From Eikenella sp963515595 (GTDB lineage Bacteria; Pseudomonadota; Gammaproteobacteria; Burkholderiales; Neisseriaceae): a stretch of 22,584 nucleotides of DNA. The translations under genes and the position numbers were made by a program. The stretch spans positions 1 through 22,584 of the forward strand of contig CAUPYH010000024.1 in NCBI GenBank assembly GCA_963515595.1, given 5' to 3'. Shown in pieces: positions 21,266 through 22,584 of this stretch. Position 1 is the first letter of the stretch. Each line of letters opens with the position of its first letter. A model generated the notes under the pieces. The model had not been told where the DNA came from and ran no database searches. It worked only from the letters and a program-made list of their open reading frames with translations.

Positions 21266-22341
21266 TGCAAACCCTGTACGTCCATACCACCGGCCACAGC
21301 TATCCCATCCACATTGGCTCTCGCTTGCTTGATAATTTAGCCGAATATATCCGCCCGCATATCAGCATCAAAGCCGTCATCATCAGTAATCAAACTGTTG
21401 CCCCACTTTATCTTGCTCCCGTTCAAGCAGCTTGCCAACATCTCGGCATTAGCGTTTGCGACATCATCCTGCCTGATGGCGAACGATACAAAAACAATGA
21501 ATCTCTCCAGCAAATCTACACTGGCCTGTTGCAGCATCATGCCGATCGGCGCACCACCATCCTTGCTCTCGGCGGTGGCGTAATCGGCGATCTTGCCGGC
21601 TTTGCCGCTGCCACCTATCAGCGTGGTATCCCCTTCATTCAAATTCCCACCACCCTGCTCAGCCAAGTCGATTCATCCGTGGGTGGGAAAACCGGTATCA
21701 ACCATCTCCTCGGCAAAAACATGATCGGCGCGTTTTACCAGCCCCAAGCCGTCATTGCCGATACCGCTACCCTGCAAACCCTTCCTCCGCGTGAATTTTC
21801 CGCGGGGCTTGCCGAAGTCATCAAATACGCCTTGCTCGGCGACATTGATTTTCTCGCTCGGCTCGAACAAACCATGCCCAGCATTATGCAGCAAGAGCAA
21901 ACCGCTCTCGCCGATACCATCCGCCACTGCTGCCAAATGAAGGCGCACATCGTTGAGCAGGACGAAAAAGAACAGGGCATCCGAGCCCTGCTCAATCTCG
22001 GCCACACCTTCGGCCATGCCATCGAAACCCAAATGGGCTACGGCAACTGGTTGCATGGCGAAGCTGTAGCCGCCGGCATGGTACTCGCCGCCCGTCTATC
22101 CGAGCGTAAAGGCTACCTGAAAACCGCCGACACCGAACGCATCATCCGCCTGCTGCAAGCCGCACGATTGTCCGTTGAACCGCCGGAGTTTGCGATTGAT
22201 ACCTGGCTTGCCCACATGCAGCACGACAAAAAAAATCAAGCCGGCCAAATCCGTCTTGTTATTCTCAAACAGCTCGGCCAAGCTGCAGTGGAAGCTGGCT
22301 TCAGCCGTGAAGACATGGCAGCCTTGCTGCAAAGTACCTGA
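21265..22341 (+). CDS. aroB: 3-dehydroquinate synthase
   Basis: A 358-residue NAD- and metal-dependent enzyme that converts DAHP to 3-dehydroquinate, the second step to chorismate. DGERYKN and LGGGVIGDLAGFAAATYQRG bind NAD, IPTTLLSQVDSSVGGKTGIN is the signature region, AGLAEVIKYALL carries the metal-binding glutamate, and HTFGHAIE and HGEAVAAGM carry the metal histidines. It is full length. The ATG overlaps the aroK stop (TAATG), so translation is coupled. A DUS copy at 22110-22121 lies inside. No clear terminator follows; 22342-22531 holds no gene I recognise. Confidence 0.97.
   Translation: MQTLYVHTTGHSYPIHIGSRLLDNLAEYIRPHISIKAVIISNQTVAPLYLAPVQAACQHLGISVCDIILPDGERYKNNESLQQIYTGLLQHHADRRTTILALGGGVIGDLAGFAAATYQRGIPFIQIPTTLLSQVDSSVGGKTGINHLLGKNMIGAFYQPQAVIADTATLQTLPPREFSAGLAEVIKYALLGDIDFLARLEQTMPSIMQQEQTALADTIRHCCQMKAHIVEQDEKEQGIRALLNLGHTFGHAIETQMGYGNWLHGEAVAAGMVLAARLSERKGYLKTADTERIIRLLQAARLSVEPPEFAIDTWLAHMQHDKKNQAGQIRLVILKQLGQAAVEAGFSREDMAALLQST
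22110..22121 (+). repeat. DNA uptake sequence inside aroB
   Basis: Exact AGGCTACCTGAA, encoding KGYLK. It is the first exact copy after 13031. Confidence 0.9.
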
Positions 22342-22511
22342 CTTCCTATTCCAAGTTATGTTGTGAATTTACCGCCGGTGCAGCAATACGAATCAATACT
22401 AATCTTATATCGGGATCACATTACCTAAAAAGCTTAGTTTTGCAGAGGATCACCTCCTCCATGAAAACCTCGTTAGTTCCGTAGAACCCCGTTTTTCCTG
22501 CGGAGCTAAAT

Positions 22512-22523
22512 TTCAGGTAGTCT
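22512..22523 (-). repeat. Variant DNA uptake sequence
   Basis: TTCAGGTAGTCT, one base off the consensus, nine bases downstream of the partial minus-strand gene at the right edge. Confidence 0.7.
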
Positions 22524-22531
22524 TTGCTTGT

Positions 22532-22584
22532 TCACACGCCCAAATAGCCTTCGCGGCTGGCGAGCCAGCGTTCCAGGTGTTTTT
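22532..22584 (-). CDS. C-terminal end of an unidentified protein, partial
   Basis: The minus strand from the right edge reads KHLERWLASREGYLGV and then TGA at 22534-22532. The residues look like a genuine protein end, and a DUS variant follows as after many genes here. Too little is present to name it; the other two frames also stay open over this short distance. Confidence 0.45.
   Translation of the reverse strand, partial: KHLERWLASREGYLGV

Overview
The window is chromosomal DNA of a member of the Neisseriaceae, most likely Eikenella. The main reason is a 12-mer, AGGCTACCTGAA, that occurs 24 times exactly (both strands) plus four one-base variants. I recall it as the Eikenella dialect of the Neisseriaceae DNA uptake sequence (DUS). 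Gene content and order agree with this: ponA divergent from pilMNOPQ, then aroK-aroB, is the arrangement known from Neisseria. I see no phage, IS element, CRISPR array, tRNA or rRNA.

Left part (1-7.5 kb): the 5' end of prfC on the minus strand; xseA (exonuclease VII large subunit); a small minus-strand protein with a heavy-metal-associated (HMA) fold pattern but no cysteines; an L-serine dehydratase gene whose promoter lies on what looks like a decayed Correia-type repeat end; ubiB on the minus strand; a secreted NlpC/P60 peptidase with a 70-residue partner; and an unrecognised gene split by a frameshift at a run of seven T.

Middle part (7.5-13 kb): yqgE and ruvX overlap as a pair, followed by a secreted hypothetical protein. 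A TPP riboswitch with its own promoter, intrinsic terminator and a visible antiterminator pairing controls cytX, a predicted transporter of the thiamine precursor HMP. Convergent to it is an aromatic amino acid permease with a long leader carrying two short coupled ORFs.

Right part (13-22.6 kb): ponA (PBP1A) on the minus strand diverges from the type IV pilus assembly operon pilM-N-O-P-Q. PilM is cytoplasmic, PilN and PilO span the inner membrane, PilP is a lipoprotein and PilQ is the outer-membrane secretin. Together they build pili and the DNA-uptake pore that would use the DUS. aroK and aroB (shikimate pathway) follow. A 12-bp hairpin plus T8 run sits across the aroK start region. The right edge holds the last codons of an unidentified minus-strand gene.

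DUS copies placed head-to-head (AGGCTACCTGAA then TTCAGGTAGCCT) behave as ready-made terminators after many genes. The stretch from ponA through aroK, about 9 kb, has no DUS at all, and the pil genes look richer in A+T than the flanks. Nothing here is clearly a new system. The best leads are the T7-split gene, the riboswitch promoter with a G7 spacer, the hairpin over the aroK start, and the cysteine-free HMA protein with a palindrome upstream.
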